Counted from the first letter of the stretch, positions 46,429 through 54,033 are shown. The stretch is 64,000 nucleotides of DNA from Desulfuromonadales bacterium (GCA_013349405.1 DUZS01000014.1:1-64000), one strand, 5' to 3'. Notes: generated by a model not told the origin, from the sequence alone. Translations and numbers: made by a program.

Positions 46429-46822
46429 CTCCAATTCTCCTTCCGCATGTAGCATAACTTCACTGTAACGCTATTATAAATGCGAAAAATATAATGTCAA
46501 TAACTAAATTTTCAACTAAATTTTACAACCACGTAATTACATAAACCAAATACAGTTTCTATGGCGTTAAGCTTTTTAACCGTTTTTTATGTACTATGTA
46601 ATGTTCCGAAAAACAGCATCTTCACATCGTGGCTTAACAAAGCAAAAACCTTGCAAACAGACGATATACGGCATTTTTTTCTTACAGAAAAGTGGCAGAA
46701 AATTTTATGCTGTTTAATTTATAGTGAATTTTTTTCAGGAAGTCAGGAAGTTTGTGAGTAATTCGGGTGGTGTAAAACGTGGATTGAAATGTTGCATACC
46801 TTCGCAGGGAACGGGAAATAGC
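46429..46822. other. AT-rich intergenic stretch
   Basis: About 390 bases, clearly more AT-rich than the neighbours. They should hold the promoter of the small secreted gene/TPS operon on the - strand; several TATAAT-like words occur (for example around 46472-46495), but none pairs convincingly with a -35 box. The 66-residue open frame at 46561-46761 has no ribosome site or protein-like composition. Nothing else is supported. Confidence 0.5.
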
Positions 46823-46951
46823 CCCGTGCGCTTACGTGACACCATGTATCCCTTGATTGCCAGAGAAATTGGCGCGGATGTGCTGGTAACTGCAGATAAA
46901 GTTATGGCAGATAGCGTAACAGCGTATCCGTTTGAGAATGGTAGATTTTAA
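46823..46951 (+). pseudogene. vapC remnant (3' third of a PIN toxin gene)
   Basis: In the frame ending at 46951 the sequence reads PVRLRDTMYPLIAREIGADV, then LVTADKVMADSVTAYPFENG, clearly paralogous to the last 43 residues of the intact VapC at 36148-36274 (PVRSLDAMHLVIAKEIGADV). Similarity continues about 25 bases past the stop (ACGCAG...CTCATGCCA against GCGCAG...TTCATGCCA). The 5' two thirds and any antitoxin are absent. The first catalytic acids are missing, so it is dead. Confidence 0.88.
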
Positions 46952-47000
46952 TACGCAGAAAACTGTCTCATGCCAGTACCGTGTAACACTTATAATTTCG

Positions 47001-47221
47001 TGCATTTCCGCAATTAACCCCTCTAAATCTCCCCTTATCTAAGGGGAGACCTTAAAGCTTCCCCCCTTAGGTAAAGGGGGACTGAGGGGGGTTAGATTTA
47101 AATGTTCCAGTATACCGGTGAATTTCCCGCTGTAATACTCAATCCGTTCATACAGCGGGGCGAGCAGGGCAATGTCAAAGCACACTCCTTCTCGCCCCCT
47201 GCCGATTTCCAGCCCCTCTTC
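47001..47221 (-). pseudogene. Duplicated 3' end of the PHP gene with adjoining palindromic repeat
   Basis: These 221 bases align without gaps to 47524-47744 (offset 523), with about nine differences by eye. The segment carries the palindromic repeat plus the codons for the C-terminal 60 or so residues of the PHP phosphoesterase (GRGREGM region, YYSGKFTGILEHLNL in this copy). It has no start and is cut where the 76-residue gene begins, so it is a non-functional gene fragment. Confidence 0.88.
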
Positions 47222-47225
47222 TTAA

Positions 47226-47456
47226 TTAACCGACGGAACGCAGTCTTTCTTCAGTCTGTTTGGGAAGAACAGCTGGAATGAACAGTGAAGCGGGATAACA
47301 GTAGCCTTCTCCTGATTCATCGACTATGCGGTACAATCCATGGGCCGATGACACCGGATCTGGCAACAACTCATACAGTTTGCGGGGAACCAGAGACACA
47401 TCATATCCGGCGGTATCAAGGCAGATGACAAAATGAGGATCAGCGGTTTTTTTCAT
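47226..47456 (-). CDS. Small protein with DESGEGYCYP motif, function unknown
   Basis: A 76-residue protein, MKKTADPHFVICLDTAGYDV followed by SLVPRKLYELLPDP, YRIVDESGEGYCYPASLF and a C-terminal tail. From memory, small uncharacterised proteins with a K-Y-x-x-x-P-D and V-I-D-E-S-G-E-x-Y-x-Y-P pattern are scattered in cyanobacteria and Geobacter relatives, often in accessory regions. TGGAG precedes the ATG. It sits alone between two copies of the PHP gene 3' end, in the same orientation, and its stop abuts the truncated copy. Confidence 0.65.
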   Translation of the reverse strand: MKKTADPHFVICLDTAGYDVSLVPRKLYELLPDPVSSAHGLYRIVDESGEGYCYPASLFIPAVLPKQTEERLRSVG

Positions 47457-47523
47457 GTGTTGTTACTCCAAAATCTGTTTAATTTTTAACTCTTTACGGC
47501 CAATGCCGGTGGCCTCATACCAG

Positions 47524-47744
47524 TGTATTTCCGCATTTAACCCCTCTAAATCTCCCCTTATCTAAGGGGAGACCTTAAAGCTTCCCCCCTTAGGTAAGGG
47601 GGGACTGAGGGGGGTTAGATTTAAATGTTCCAGTATACCGGTGAATTTCCCGCCGTAATACTTAATCCGTTCATACAGCGGGGCGAGCAGGGCACTGTCA
47701 AAGCACATTCCTTCCCGCCCCCTGCCGATTTCAAGCCCCTCTTC
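47524..47744 (-). repeat. 221-bp direct repeat, parental copy inside the PHP gene end
   Basis: This is the counterpart of 47001-47221. It includes a palindromic element at about 47538-47623 that provides the PHP stop region (the protein ends NLTPLSPPLPKGG plus a few residues, the usual translation of this repeat) and the preceding coding bases. Confidence 0.88.
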
Positions 47745-48500
47745 AATGCCGTGAAAATCAGAACCTGCCGTTATCAGCAGTCCCGACTCCAGCGCGGTAC
47801 GCCGCAAAAATTCAATCTCAAGCGGCCAGCCCATATTATTATAAACCTCAATACCATCAAGGCCGAGCAGTTGAAGTTCAGCTATAACAGGACCAAGTGT
47901 CGCCGGATTTTTGGCGATACTGGTCGGGTGCGCGAGTACGGCGACTCCGCCGATACGATGAATTTCAGCTATGGCATCTGCCATCGGCCAATAGGTTTTG
48001 GGAATATTGCACGGGACAAGATAGCGCCGGAATGCATCTTCCACCGTATCTGCGTAGCCACGTTCCAGAAGAGCCCGGGCAATATGAGGCCGACCGATTG
48101 AACCGCGGGCAAAAGCAAGGACATGCTCAAGCTCCAGGCTGCTGCGCCCCTCTGCACGCAGGCAGTCGTTCACGCGCTCAAGAATTTCACCGTTTCTCCC
48201 TTTGCGGCGCCGCCTGAAGCCGTCAAGATTGAGCAGAAACTGTTTGTCCCTGAAGTTGATGCCGTAGCCGAGCAGATGGACATCCTGCCACTCTTTAAAC
48301 TGTACGGAAAGCTCTACAGCCGGCAGTACCGTGACACTGGCGCCGGAACCGGCAAGCATCGCCTCTTCGATCCCGGCCACGGAGTCGTGATCGGCAATGG
48401 CGATAACCCGAATATCCAGTTGTGCGGCAATGGCAATAAGCTCGCCTGGCGTGAAAGCGCCGTCGGAAAAGCTGGAATGTATATGCAGGTCTATATTCAT
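47562..48500 (-). CDS. PHP-domain phosphoesterase (YciV/TrpH, RNase AM-like)
   Basis: A 312-residue PHP-fold metal-dependent phosphoesterase: DLHIHSSFSDGAFTPGEL (metal His pair), IADHDSVAGIEEA, AVELSVQF, GRPHIARALLERGY, VLAHPTSIA and GSDFHGIEEG. Family members remove 5' nucleotides from RNA or dephosphorylate 3',5'-bisphosphonucleotides. ATG 48500 gives the family start MNIDLHIHS; ATG 48509 is possible. The last 20 or so residues come from an intruding palindromic repeat. It is divergent from nth. Confidence 0.92.
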   Translation of the reverse strand: MNIDLHIHSSFSDGAFTPGELIAIAAQLDIRVIAIADHDSVAGIEEAMLAGSGASVTVLPAVELSVQFKEWQDVHLLGYGINFRDKQFLLNLDGFRRRRKGRNGEILERVNDCLRAEGRSSLELEHVLAFARGSIGRPHIARALLERGYADTVEDAFRRYLVPCNIPKTYWPMADAIAEIHRIGGVAVLAHPTSIAKNPATLGPVIAELQLLGLDGIEVYNNMGWPLEIEFLRRTALESGLLITAGSDFHGIEEGLEIGRGREGMCFDSALLAPLYERIKYYGGKFTGILEHLNLTPLSPPLPKGGSFKVSP

Positions 48501-48579
48501 GACGCGCATAGTAGCGCGCCCTGATAAAAAAGTAAAACCGCTATTGCAGATAGCGGCGGCATACGCTACTATTCCGCCA

Positions 48580-49236
48580 ATGAAACCCCAGGATATTCAT
48601 AGCGTAATTGCTGTGCTGCGTGAGGAGTACAAAACCTGGCAGACACCAGCCGTTACGATCGTTGCCCAATGCAACGGCAGTCCCTTCAAAGTCTTGATCT
48701 CCTGCATTATCTCGCTGCGCACCAAAGATGATGTTACCGCACAGGCATCGGCACGGATTTTTGCGCGGGCAGAAACTCCGGAAGAAATGGTGCTGCTGTC
48801 GGTGGAGGAGATCTCCGGGTTGATCTATCCGGCCGGATTCTATCGCACCAAGGCTGCCCAGATAGCTGTTCTGTCACAGGAACTTGTGGGAAAATATCAT
48901 GGCATTGTGCCTGACAGTATTGATGAACTGCTCCGCTTCAAAGGGGTAGGGCGTAAAACGGCCAATCTGGTGGTGACGCTCGGTTTCGGTAAGCCGGGGA
49001 TATGCGTTGATACCCACGTCCACCGCATCTGCAACCGCCTCGGCTATATTTCGACAAAAACTCCTGATGATACGGAAAAAGTACTGAGAAACGTGCTTCC
49101 CGCAGAGTATTGGATTGAGATCAACGACCTGCTGGTCGCATTTGGCCAGAATCACTGTCATCCGGTGTCGCCACGTTGTTCGACCTGCAGGGTGGCGGAT
49201 ATTTGCGGGCGGATTGGCGTTACGGTCTCCCGATGA
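48580..49236 (+). CDS. nth: Endonuclease III (DNA glycosylase/AP lyase)
   Basis: A 218-residue base-excision repair enzyme. It carries the helix-hairpin-helix LLRFKGVGRKTANLVV with the catalytic Lys (near 124), the VDTHVHRICNRLG block with the catalytic Asp (near 142), and the [4Fe-4S] ligands CHPVSPRCSTCRVADIC (spacing 6-2-5) near the C-terminus. The start is ATG 48580; the open frame from 48397 overlaps the PHP gene antisense and lacks homology there. Confidence 0.96.
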   Translation: MKPQDIHSVIAVLREEYKTWQTPAVTIVAQCNGSPFKVLISCIISLRTKDDVTAQASARIFARAETPEEMVLLSVEEISGLIYPAGFYRTKAAQIAVLSQELVGKYHGIVPDSIDELLRFKGVGRKTANLVVTLGFGKPGICVDTHVHRICNRLGYISTKTPDDTEKVLRNVLPAEYWIEINDLLVAFGQNHCHPVSPRCSTCRVADICGRIGVTVSR

Positions 49237-49245
49237 AATGTAATA

Positions 49246-49364
49246 CCAATTCTCAATCAAGAGTGATATCAAGGCGGCGAGGATTGAGGCGACGAAGGCA
49301 TACAACCAGTATGTTGAGGAGCCGAAGACGAGCCAACAAAGAGAGCGCCTTGATTTAGAATTGG
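49246..49364. mobile_element. MITE-like element with terminal inverted repeats
   Basis: A 119-bp non-coding segment between nth and ruvC. CCAATTCTCAATCAAG (49246-49261) is the inverted copy of CTTGATTTAGAATTGG (49349-49364) with one mismatch. Just inside, ATATCAAGGCG faces CGCCTTGATT. The middle has no open frame. Similar short elements recur in Geobacter-type genomes (recollection, not searched). It pushes ruvC away from nth and ends nine bases before the ruvC ribosome site region. Confidence 0.65.
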
Positions 49365-49377
49365 AATAAGGAGCAGC

Positions 49378-49914
49378 ATGATCGTTCTCGGCATAGACCC
49401 CGGCTCGCGTATTACCGGCTACGGCATTGTGGAACAGATGGGTAACCGTCTGGTCCATATTGATAATGGCGCAATTTTTACCGATACAGCGGCGGATTTT
49501 CCCGGTCGGCTGAAAAAAATTTTCGACGGGCTCCTTGAGGTAATTGCCACATATCACCCGGACCAGGTGGCGGTCGAGAACATCTTTTTTGCAACCAATC
49601 CGCAGAGTGCCCTCAAACTGGGGCAGGCGCGCGGAGCAGCTATTGTCGCAGCCGTTCATTGCGGCCTGCCGGTATACGAATACAGCGCGCTTCAGGTAAA
49701 ACAGGCCGTCGTCGGACAGGGGCGGGCAGCAAAGGAACAGGTGCAGAAGATGCTCAAGATATTACTCGGCCTCCCGGAGATCGCCCAGGCTGACGCCTCC
49801 GACGCACTTGCGGTGGCAGTCTGCCATATAAATTCATACGCCCTCAATCAGAAATCTGGTGGCAGAGCCGCTCTCAAACAGCAAAAAACATCCTGGAGAG
49901 ACATGAAGTTATGA
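49378..49914 (+). CDS. ruvC: Holliday junction resolvase RuvC
   Basis: A 178-residue endonuclease that cuts four-way junctions in recombination. The catalytic acids are Asp7 ([12 protein letters not shown]), Glu near 68 (VAVENIFFA) and Asp near 139 and 142 ([11 protein letters not shown]). AAGGAGC precedes the ATG. Its stop overlaps the ruvA ATG by four bases, showing coupling. Length and motifs are normal. Confidence 0.97.
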   Translation: MIVLGIDPGSRITGYGIVEQMGNRLVHIDNGAIFTDTAADFPGRLKKIFDGLLEVIATYHPDQVAVENIFFATNPQSALKLGQARGAAIVAAVHCGLPVYEYSALQVKQAVVGQGRAAKEQVQKMLKILLGLPEIAQADASDALAVAVCHINSYALNQKSGGRAALKQQKTSWRDMKL

Positions 49915-50510
49915 TTGCCCTATTGACCGGCCTGATCGCCCACAAAACACCCGACCATATTATTCTCGACGTGCATGGTGTCGGCTATCGGGTACACATC
50001 CCCTTTTCCACCTACTATGAACTCCCGGAAGAGGGGGGAGCCGCTTCCCTGCACATCCACACCAGCGTCAGGGAGGACGCAATCCTGCTCTACGGCTTCC
50101 GTACCCGTCTCGAAAAGTCCTTCTTCCAACTGCTGATATCCGTCTCAGGTGTCGGCCCCAAGCTGGCGCGGGATATCCTCTCCAACATTCAACCCGGCCC
50201 GCTTGCCCAGGCTCTGACGCAGGGCGATCTCAACAAACTGTCAACCATCCCCGGTATCGGCAAGAAAACGGCGGAACGCCTTGTGCTGGAGCTGAAAGAC
50301 AAGGTAGGGAAACTCGATATATCATCGCTTCCTGCTGTTGACGCCAGGCAGATTCCTGCCGGTGATGTGGCGGAAGATGTCATTTCCGCGCTGCTCAATC
50401 TCGGTTATAAAGAACCGTTCGTGCGCAAGGCCATGGCTGGATTGGATGCAACAGGCGGTATTTCTGTGGAAGGGTTGTTGAAGCAGGCGCTGAAAACATT
50501 GATGAAGTGA
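49911..50510 (+). CDS. ruvA: Holliday junction branch migration protein RuvA
   Basis: A 199-residue protein with the N-terminal OB fold ([29 protein letters not shown]), paired helix-hairpin-helix motifs ([37 protein letters not shown]) and the C-terminal RuvB-binding domain ([18 protein letters not shown]). It binds the junction and directs RuvB. ruvB, usually next, is not in the window; a toxin-antitoxin locus stands in its place. Confidence 0.97.
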   Translation: MIALLTGLIAHKTPDHIILDVHGVGYRVHIPFSTYYELPEEGGAASLHIHTSVREDAILLYGFRTRLEKSFFQLLISVSGVGPKLARDILSNIQPGPLAQALTQGDLNKLSTIPGIGKKTAERLVLELKDKVGKLDISSLPAVDARQIPAGDVAEDVISALLNLGYKEPFVRKAMAGLDATGGISVEGLLKQALKTLMK

Positions 50511-50541
50511 ATAAATGTAGCTATAATAGACGTATTAGCTA
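50499..50541 (+). promoter_or_regulatory. Promoter and likely operator of the antitoxin gene
   Basis: TTGATG (50499-50504), a 17-nt spacer and a perfect TATAAT (50522-50527). TAGCTA at 50518-50523 and again at 50536-50541 forms an inverted repeat over the -10 box, a good place for an autoregulating Phd-type antitoxin. The -35 box overlaps the end of ruvA. Confidence 0.7.
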
Positions 50542-50562
50542 TTTAATAAAGGGGGATGTGTT

Positions 50563-50832
50563 ATGAGGACAATGACTTCAGTTGAAGCCCAGAATCATTT
50601 TGGCATGTTGCTTGATAGTGCCCAGCGCGAACCTGTTTCGATCACCCGGCGTGGCAGACCGGTGGCATACCTGTTTTCACCACAGGAATATGAGGCGCTT
50701 ATGCAGAGGAAAAATGCTGCTGATTCACAGACACCTACTCAGTTGTTGGCGGCGTTTCGTGGCAGCGGTAAGGGGGGCTCCGCAGCGCGATTGGTGGCGG
50801 AACGAGACGCTGAAAGGGATTTGGAGGTTTGA
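50563..50832 (+). CDS. Phd/YefM-type antitoxin
   Basis: An 89-residue protein with the Phd/YefM fold: TSVEAQNHFGMLLDSAQREP, VSITRRGRPVAYLFSPQEYE, and a charged C-terminus (ARLVAERDAERDLEV). A GGGGGATG site lies upstream. It is intact and overlaps a truncated PIN toxin gene by four bases. It may now act only as a repressor or as protection against related toxins. Confidence 0.87.
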   Translation: MRTMTSVEAQNHFGMLLDSAQREPVSITRRGRPVAYLFSPQEYEALMQRKNAADSQTPTQLLAAFRGSGKGGSAARLVAERDAERDLEV

Positions 50833-51038
50833 AGAGGTATGTACTGGATACTTCGGCCTTATTGGCGCTTCGGGATGACGAGCCGGGTGCCGAACGGGTT
50901 GCTGCACTGTTGGAGGCAGCTGCGCGAGGAGAGCTTGCCTGTCATGGTTGCTTTATATCACAGATGGAACTTTTATATCGAGTCTGGAAGGATGAAGGAG
51001 AGGCAGTTCTGAAGCAGGAGAGTCTCCCGTACAAATGA
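50829..51038 (+). pseudogene. Truncated PIN-domain toxin
   Basis: The 69 codons from TTG 50829 read KRYVLDTSALLALRDDEPGA and ISQMELLYRVWKDEGE, the first half of a PIN toxin with the first Asp and the middle Glu. The frame then stops after KQESLPYK, and the second half with the remaining acidic residues is missing; no continuation was seen in other frames before the terminator at 51071. A full-length PIN toxin has about 130-140 residues. It is most likely inactive. Confidence 0.8.
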
Positions 51039-51070
51039 GAAGTTGCATAACAAGCTGTAGCAGAAACACA

Positions 51071-51104
51071 AACAGCCCCGCTCTTCGGAACGGGGCTGTT
51101 TTCG
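51071..51104. terminator. Bidirectional-type terminator between toxin remnant and nitrite reductase
   Basis: AACAGCCCCG (51071-51080) pairs perfectly with CGGGGCTGTT (51091-51100) around a 10-base loop. T runs follow on the + strand (TTTTC), and TTTGTGTTT follows on the - strand. It ends the - strand nar/nitrite reductase operon, whose last gene stops at 51123, and probably the toxin-antitoxin transcript too. Confidence 0.88.
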
Positions 51105-51122
51105 CGACAACTGCAGTTCTGC

Positions 51123-52826
51123 TTATTTCTTCACTTCACCATTCTTGGCTGCCGCCATGGCTTCATTCAGCAGCTTGATGCCGGCCATGGACTCATCAAC
51201 CGATTTGGTCAGCGATTCCCGGGCCAGATCCGGGTTGTGGAAACCGTCAGAGTTCTCTGCCGTCCAGTATTCCCAGAGAATATGAGCCTTGAGGTGTTTA
51301 TCCTGGGCCTGCTTGATGGTGTCGGCGCTTATCCCGGCCTTCTTCGCTTCGACGATCTTGTCAATAAGGTCGCTCAGCCAGAATTCGGCCTTGCGCATCT
51401 TGCCTTTAAAGTGAGCGCGAACGGAGTCGATGGCATATTTGGCCTCATCTTCGGTCCACTCAGGGTGGCACTTGAGACAGGTCTCCTTGAGCTGAACTTT
51501 CGGGGTTACGGCGAAATGGGAGGTGAATACCTTACCCTTGGCGTCCTTCACCTTGGGCATATGACAGGCGTCGCAGCCGATCCCTTTTTTGCCGTGCTTG
51601 GAGTTGTAATAGGTCTCGGCCTCGGGGTGCTGGGCTTTCCAGAGGAGGCCGCCGGTCAAGGTGTGCTTGAAGTCGAGGAAGCCGACCTGGTTCTTGTAGT
51701 GTTCATAGAGGCCGAGGGCATCCTTGAAAGGGAAATGGTTGGTCAATGGACTATCATAGCCAACTGTTTTTTTAGAGGTATCGGGATTTTTCGGGTCATA
51801 GCCGTCGTTACAGTTGTATTCCACGTGGCACTGGCCGCACTGAAGCTTTGTGTCATATTTTTCAAGAATGGCAATCTTACGGTCAAAACCGCGCAGTCCC
51901 ATAGTATGGACGGTAAATTTGGTGTGGTTCGGATCCTTGTGCCAGAGGGTGTCACCTTCAGGGCGGGTCAGCGCCTGAATAAGGGCGTCACGAACGATAC
52001 GCGGTTTGGCGCCATGCGGGTCATGGCAGTAGATACAGTTGAAACCTTGCGCAGTGCTGCGCGCAACATCCACCACGTTGGAGGTGCGGGCGAAGGTGGC
52101 GCCTTTCTTGAGTGCCTCGGGATCGCCCAGGTAGCCCCACTTCAGGATATTATCCTGGGTTTTGCACTGAAGGCAGGTCGGATTGGCGGCAGCGGCACTC
52201 TGCGGTATGCGGGGCTTGTGCTCGTTATCACCGGGGAATTTGTCAACAAGAACGTCGAATACCTTGCCCTGTTCGAGGATATACTGCCAGCCGTTTTTAC
52301 CCTGGAAGCGACCGCCGAAGGATCGATCAACAACAAACTGGTCGATCAGCATCTTGTCGTGGCCGCGGGTGGTATTGTGTTCCTTGGTGAAGCCGTGACC
52401 CATCATGAGTTTGTCCCAGTAAGGGTTGGGGGAGCGTCCGGTCAACTGTGATTTTTCGTCGCGGGCCGGTCGGTGGTGGGTTTCTTTCTGAAAGGAGTTG
52501 TACTGATCCTGATGGCACTGACCGCAGCCTTCCCAGGAAACATCGGTGGCCGGACGGGTATCGGGGCCCGGATTCTTAAGGTGCTTCTCAAGGCCGTCGT
52601 GACAGTAGGCGCAGTTCACCTTGGCGTGTTTGCCGGTGGTGTGGAACTGTTTGATCTCTTTGTCATGACACTCGAAACATTGAGCTACCTTTACCTCTGT
52701 AACCTTCTTTTTTGCCGGTGCTTTGATCTGTTTCTTGGCTAAGGCGTCGGCGCTCTGGATGTAGAGTCCACCCGCCGCAACCAGGGATACCGCAAGGAAT
52801 CCCGCAACAACCAGTTTTTTCTTCAT
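51123..52826 (-). CDS. Octahaem nitrite reductase (ONR-type, ammonium-forming)
   Basis: A 567-residue periplasmic cytochrome with an N-terminal signal peptide (about 1-30). Eight haem motifs are seen: CFECH (50), CAYCH (72), CGQCH (101), CLQCK (218-222), CIYCH, CGQCH, CDACH and CLKCH. Seven His-type motifs plus a Lys-ligated fourth haem is the hallmark of octahaem nitrite reductases such as the Thioalkalivibrio enzyme, which reduce nitrite to ammonium in six-electron steps. Five-haem NrfA is shorter. It ends the nar cluster, 26 nt after the ferredoxin gene, and completes nitrate ammonification. Confidence 0.88.
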   Translation of the reverse strand: MKKKLVVAGFLAVSLVAAGGLYIQSADALAKKQIKAPAKKKVTEVKVAQCFECHDKEIKQFHTTGKHAKVNCAYCHDGLEKHLKNPGPDTRPATDVSWEGCGQCHQDQYNSFQKETHHRPARDEKSQLTGRSPNPYWDKLMMGHGFTKEHNTTRGHDKMLIDQFVVDRSFGGRFQGKNGWQYILEQGKVFDVLVDKFPGDNEHKPRIPQSAAAANPTCLQCKTQDNILKWGYLGDPEALKKGATFARTSNVVDVARSTAQGFNCIYCHDPHGAKPRIVRDALIQALTRPEGDTLWHKDPNHTKFTVHTMGLRGFDRKIAILEKYDTKLQCGQCHVEYNCNDGYDPKNPDTSKKTVGYDSPLTNHFPFKDALGLYEHYKNQVGFLDFKHTLTGGLLWKAQHPEAETYYNSKHGKKGIGCDACHMPKVKDAKGKVFTSHFAVTPKVQLKETCLKCHPEWTEDEAKYAIDSVRAHFKGKMRKAEFWLSDLIDKIVEAKKAGISADTIKQAQDKHLKAHILWEYWTAENSDGFHNPDLARESLTKSVDESMAGIKLLNEAMAAAKNGEVKK

Positions 52827-52852
52827 GTTTTACCTCCTCTGGGAATAGCGGC

Positions 52853-53254
52853 TTAAGCCGCCTTATTGGTGTAAGGGTTATCGGGTTTTTCAATGTTTAA
52901 GTCACGAGGAGCAAGAAAAACTGCTTTTGGTTCAACCGGACAGACATACTCACAGTCTCCACAGCCATTACAGAACTGCGGGTTAATCCTGATTCCGACA
53001 CCCGGGTTGAGTTTGATAGCCTTCGGCTTGCAACTCTCGACGCAGGCGGAACAGCTGTTGTTGCGGGCAAGACATCGGTCATTAAATGCCTCTGCAACGA
53101 GGTCAGGACGCGCTTCGGACGGTGGGGGTGTTACCATCTGAGTCATAACCGGCAGTGCAGGAAGATGCCCCTTGATCGTATCAGCGATTTCGAACGCTGC
53201 CTTCCCAAGAGAAGAGAACCCCTGCCTGAAAAAATCCTTGCGGGAAATACTCAT
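52853..53254 (-). CDS. Ferredoxin-type protein with two [4Fe-4S] sites (NapF/NapG-like)
   Basis: A 133-residue protein. The N-terminus MSISRKDFFRQGF resembles the SRRDFF box of NapF/NapG-like and Tat-directed Fe-S proteins, but with Arg-Lys, so export is uncertain. Two cluster sites are visible: CLARNNSCSACVESCKP (about 61-77) and CNGCGDCEYVCP (about 94-105). It could pass electrons to the octahaem enzyme encoded next. Its ATG overlaps the stop of the PAS gene (ATGA). Confidence 0.82.
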   Translation of the reverse strand: MSISRKDFFRQGFSSLGKAAFEIADTIKGHLPALPVMTQMVTPPPSEARPDLVAEAFNDRCLARNNSCSACVESCKPKAIKLNPGVGIRINPQFCNGCGDCEYVCPVEPKAVFLAPRDLNIEKPDNPYTNKAA

Positions 53255-53688
53255 GCCTGTTTTTCTTCCAAAAGTTTGAGACGTTCCTTCAAAGCCTTAT
53301 CCTTCTGGAAGCGGGCCGTGATGTCTCTGATAATCGCTCCGGTGCCGAGTACCGCTCCATCTTCACCCCGCACGATTACCATGCTGAATTCCAGGGAAAG
53401 CCGGGTGCCGTCCTTGCGGATGCCGGGAGCCGAGAGGAGTTCCGTGCCATAACGGGTCTCTCCGCTTGCCATGACTTTGTGATACCCCTCCCAATGCCTG
53501 CCGCGCAGGTTTTCGGGAATGATCAGATCGAGGCTGTTGCCTTCTGCTTCGGCGGCGGAATAACCAAACATCGCCTCGGCCCCTTTATTCCAGAGCCGTA
53601 TGGCACCTTCATGGTCGGCAAACATTATTGCATCACTGTTTTCTCTGACTATCTGCTCGGCCAACGAGGTAAATGACATGGTGTTCAT
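53251..53688 (-). CDS. Single PAS-domain protein
   Basis: A 145-residue protein that is almost entirely one PAS domain (IVRENSDAIMFADHEGAIRL, WNKGAEAMFGYSAAEAEG, ETRYGTELLSAPGIRKDGT) plus a C-terminal helix rich in Lys/Glu. No output domain is attached. Stand-alone PAS proteins can bind haem, flavin or small ligands and act through partners. AAAGGAG precedes ATG 53688. It is translationally coupled to the ferredoxin gene, which points to redox or nitrogen-oxide sensing in this operon (inference). Confidence 0.88.
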   Translation of the reverse strand: MNTMSFTSLAEQIVRENSDAIMFADHEGAIRLWNKGAEAMFGYSAAEAEGNSLDLIIPENLRGRHWEGYHKVMASGETRYGTELLSAPGIRKDGTRLSLEFSMVIVRGEDGAVLGTGAIIRDITARFQKDKALKERLKLLEEKQA

Positions 53689-53732
53689 GTAGTTTCTCCT
53701 TTATATTTTCTGTGAGTTTGCCACTTTTACGG

Positions 53733-53812
53733 CAAATCCCCCTCAATCCCCCTTCAAAAAGGGGGAGGCTCTTAAGTCCCCCCCTTTTTGAAGGGGGGTC
53801 AGGGGGGATTTG
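53733..53812. repeat. REP-like palindromic element, third copy
   Basis: Two nested hairpins: CAAATCCCCC at the left end faces GGGGGGATTTG at the right, and CCCCCTTCAAAAAGGGGG and CCCCCCTTTTTGAAGGGGGG fold internally. The design is the same as the elements at about 47014-47100 and 47538-47623. It provides the last four codons and stop of the small membrane protein gene. Confidence 0.85.
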
Positions 53813-54011
53813 CTTTTAAGAACAACGAATAGATGCCATACCCCGCCACGAGGATGCCGAATATCAGATTTACCGGTCTGGTCTTTTCAGTCGGTTGCGG
53901 CATAAACAGGACATCTACACGCATTGGTTCCAGTGCCTTGTTGCGAACAAAAGCAGTAAGGATCAGGATGAATCCGTAGATTATGCCTATTAAATTGACA
54001 GCAATGTCCAT
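53799..54011 (-). CDS. Small two-helix membrane protein
   Basis: A 70-residue protein with two predicted helices (about 4-23 and 47-65) joined by a loop with VRNKALEPMRVDVLF. No family was recognised. ATG 54011 was chosen; GTG 54020 is possible. It lies 22 nt behind a narK gene in the nitrate operon and may be a transporter accessory. Its 3' end is formed by the palindromic repeat, so the original C-terminus may have been longer or different. Confidence 0.6.
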   Translation of the reverse strand: MDIAVNLIGIIYGFILILTAFVRNKALEPMRVDVLFMPQPTEKTRPVNLIFGILVAGYGIYSLFLKANPP

Positions 54012-54033
54012 TTTCACCACAGCAGAGTTACCA

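Noticed and set aside
46561-46761. 66-residue frame in the AT-rich gap
   Set aside because: No ribosome site, low-complexity context and no protein-like pattern.
46780-46800. GGATTGAAAT word that resembles the end of a CRISPR repeat
   Set aside because: It occurs once; there are no regularly spaced repeats and no cas genes in the window.
51237-52451. 404-residue open frame on the + strand across the nitrite reductase gene
   Set aside because: It is antisense to the octahaem gene, whose haem motifs and signal peptide are clear. The long frame is a composition shadow with no ribosome site or recognisable family.
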